From Candidatus Albibeggiatoa sp. nov. NOAA (GTDB lineage Bacteria > Pseudomonadota > Gammaproteobacteria > Beggiatoales > Beggiatoaceae): a DNA stretch of 64,000 nucleotides. Of the stretch, positions 63,836 to 64,000 are shown one piece after another. The stretch spans positions 1 to 64,000 of the forward strand of contig JAOXRS010000007.1 in assembly GCA_025800385.1 (NCBI GenBank), given 5' to 3'. The position numbers and the translations under genes are program-made. Numbering within the stretch: position 1 is the first letter of the stretch; each line of letters opens with the position of its first letter. A model generated the notes under the pieces. The model saw only the letters and a list, made by a program, of their open reading frames with translations. It was not told the origin of the DNA and made no database searches.

Positions 63836-64000
63836 GTGCCCCAGTACGAATATCAAGCCTGTGACATTGAAGGCAATATCCAATATGGTCATTTGACCGC
63901 AGAAAATGAACAGGCTGTAGTGCTTTCATTACAAAGTCAGCAACTGATTCCGCTAAAAATTGAGCAACAGGCTGACGAAGGTGATAACGTATTAAATTTT
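63836..64000 (+). CDS. GspF/PilC-type protein, start only (runs off the window)
   Basis: The first 55 codons are present from a GTG with an AAAGAGAA site before it. The translation (VPQYEYQACDIEGNIQYGHL) matches the amino-terminal strand of GspF proteins and parallels the gene at 22138. It is too short to tell a type II secretion from a pilus version. Confidence 0.7.
   Translation, partial: MPQYEYQACDIEGNIQYGHLTAENEQAVVLSLQSQQLIPLKIEQQADEGDNVLNF

Noticed and set aside
1..64000. tRNA, rRNA or transposase genes
   Set aside because: I looked for tRNA-like cloverleaf tails and transposase motifs on both strands and saw none that I could support.

Overview
The window is AT-rich, densely coded gammaproteobacterial chromosome. 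It carries aspS, lipB, prmC, recB, yajQ, dsbC and a TonB-type gene alongside a phasin, an SQR/FCSD-like flavoprotein, a rhodanese, very large multi-domain signalling proteins and a CHAT-NTPase-TPR protein. This mix of sulfur metabolism, storage granules, giant kinases and conflict-type proteins recalls the Beggiatoa/Thiothrix relatives (Thiotrichales). That placement is inferred from gene content only; no rRNA or tRNA gene was seen.

Layout. 0-7.8 kb: start of dsbC, yajQ, a decayed ABC-transporter binding-protein gene, an HD-domain protein, two secreted proteins, a phasin with a clear promoter, and an orphan MshI-like pilus-assembly protein. 7.9-18.2 kb: a two-gene non-ribosomal peptide synthetase (NRPS) operon that reads as a three-module line ending in a thioesterase. 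18.3-27.7 kb: an SDR/AraC divergent pair, rhodanese, SQR-like flavoprotein, a lone GspF/PilC protein with a small duplicated remnant, a gene behind a Fur box, LysR debris, an orphan TfpX/TfpZ pilin accessory protein, then a yqhA-lipB-SCO-PCuAC run (lipoate transfer and copper delivery). 27.8-43.9 kb: signalling and NTPase region, with a Ser/Thr kinase-AAA-GAF-histidine kinase hybrid, a PocR sensor, a membrane AAA protein with a 22-unit 12-bp repeat, a degenerate P-loop partner, a histidine kinase next to its own binding protein, and a NIT-domain chemotaxis receptor. 44-50 kb: a small membrane protein, a zinc ribbon, a CHAT-NB-ARC-TPR protein preceded by heptamer repeats, and a P-type ATPase lacking the usual CPC motif. 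50-64 kb: an Nfn-like fused flavoprotein, aspS, NfeD-TonB, a roadblock-like protein, prmC, recB, and the start of a second GspF-like gene.

The most unusual object is the NRPS. Its first adenylation domain has a serine code identical, by my reading, to that of EntF, and is split by an FkbM-family methyltransferase. Its third adenylation domain is split at the equivalent place by what reads as a PilZ domain, the classical cyclic-di-GMP receptor fold. If this is right, the assembly line may sense a second messenger. Nearby YajQ (a c-di-GMP-binding family) and MshI-like genes fit a c-di-GMP theme, but that connection is inference.

Gene decay is visible at four places: an ABC binding protein, a LysR regulator, a GNAT acetyltransferase and a GspF fragment. 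This indicates an accessory, turning-over chromosome rather than a conserved core block.
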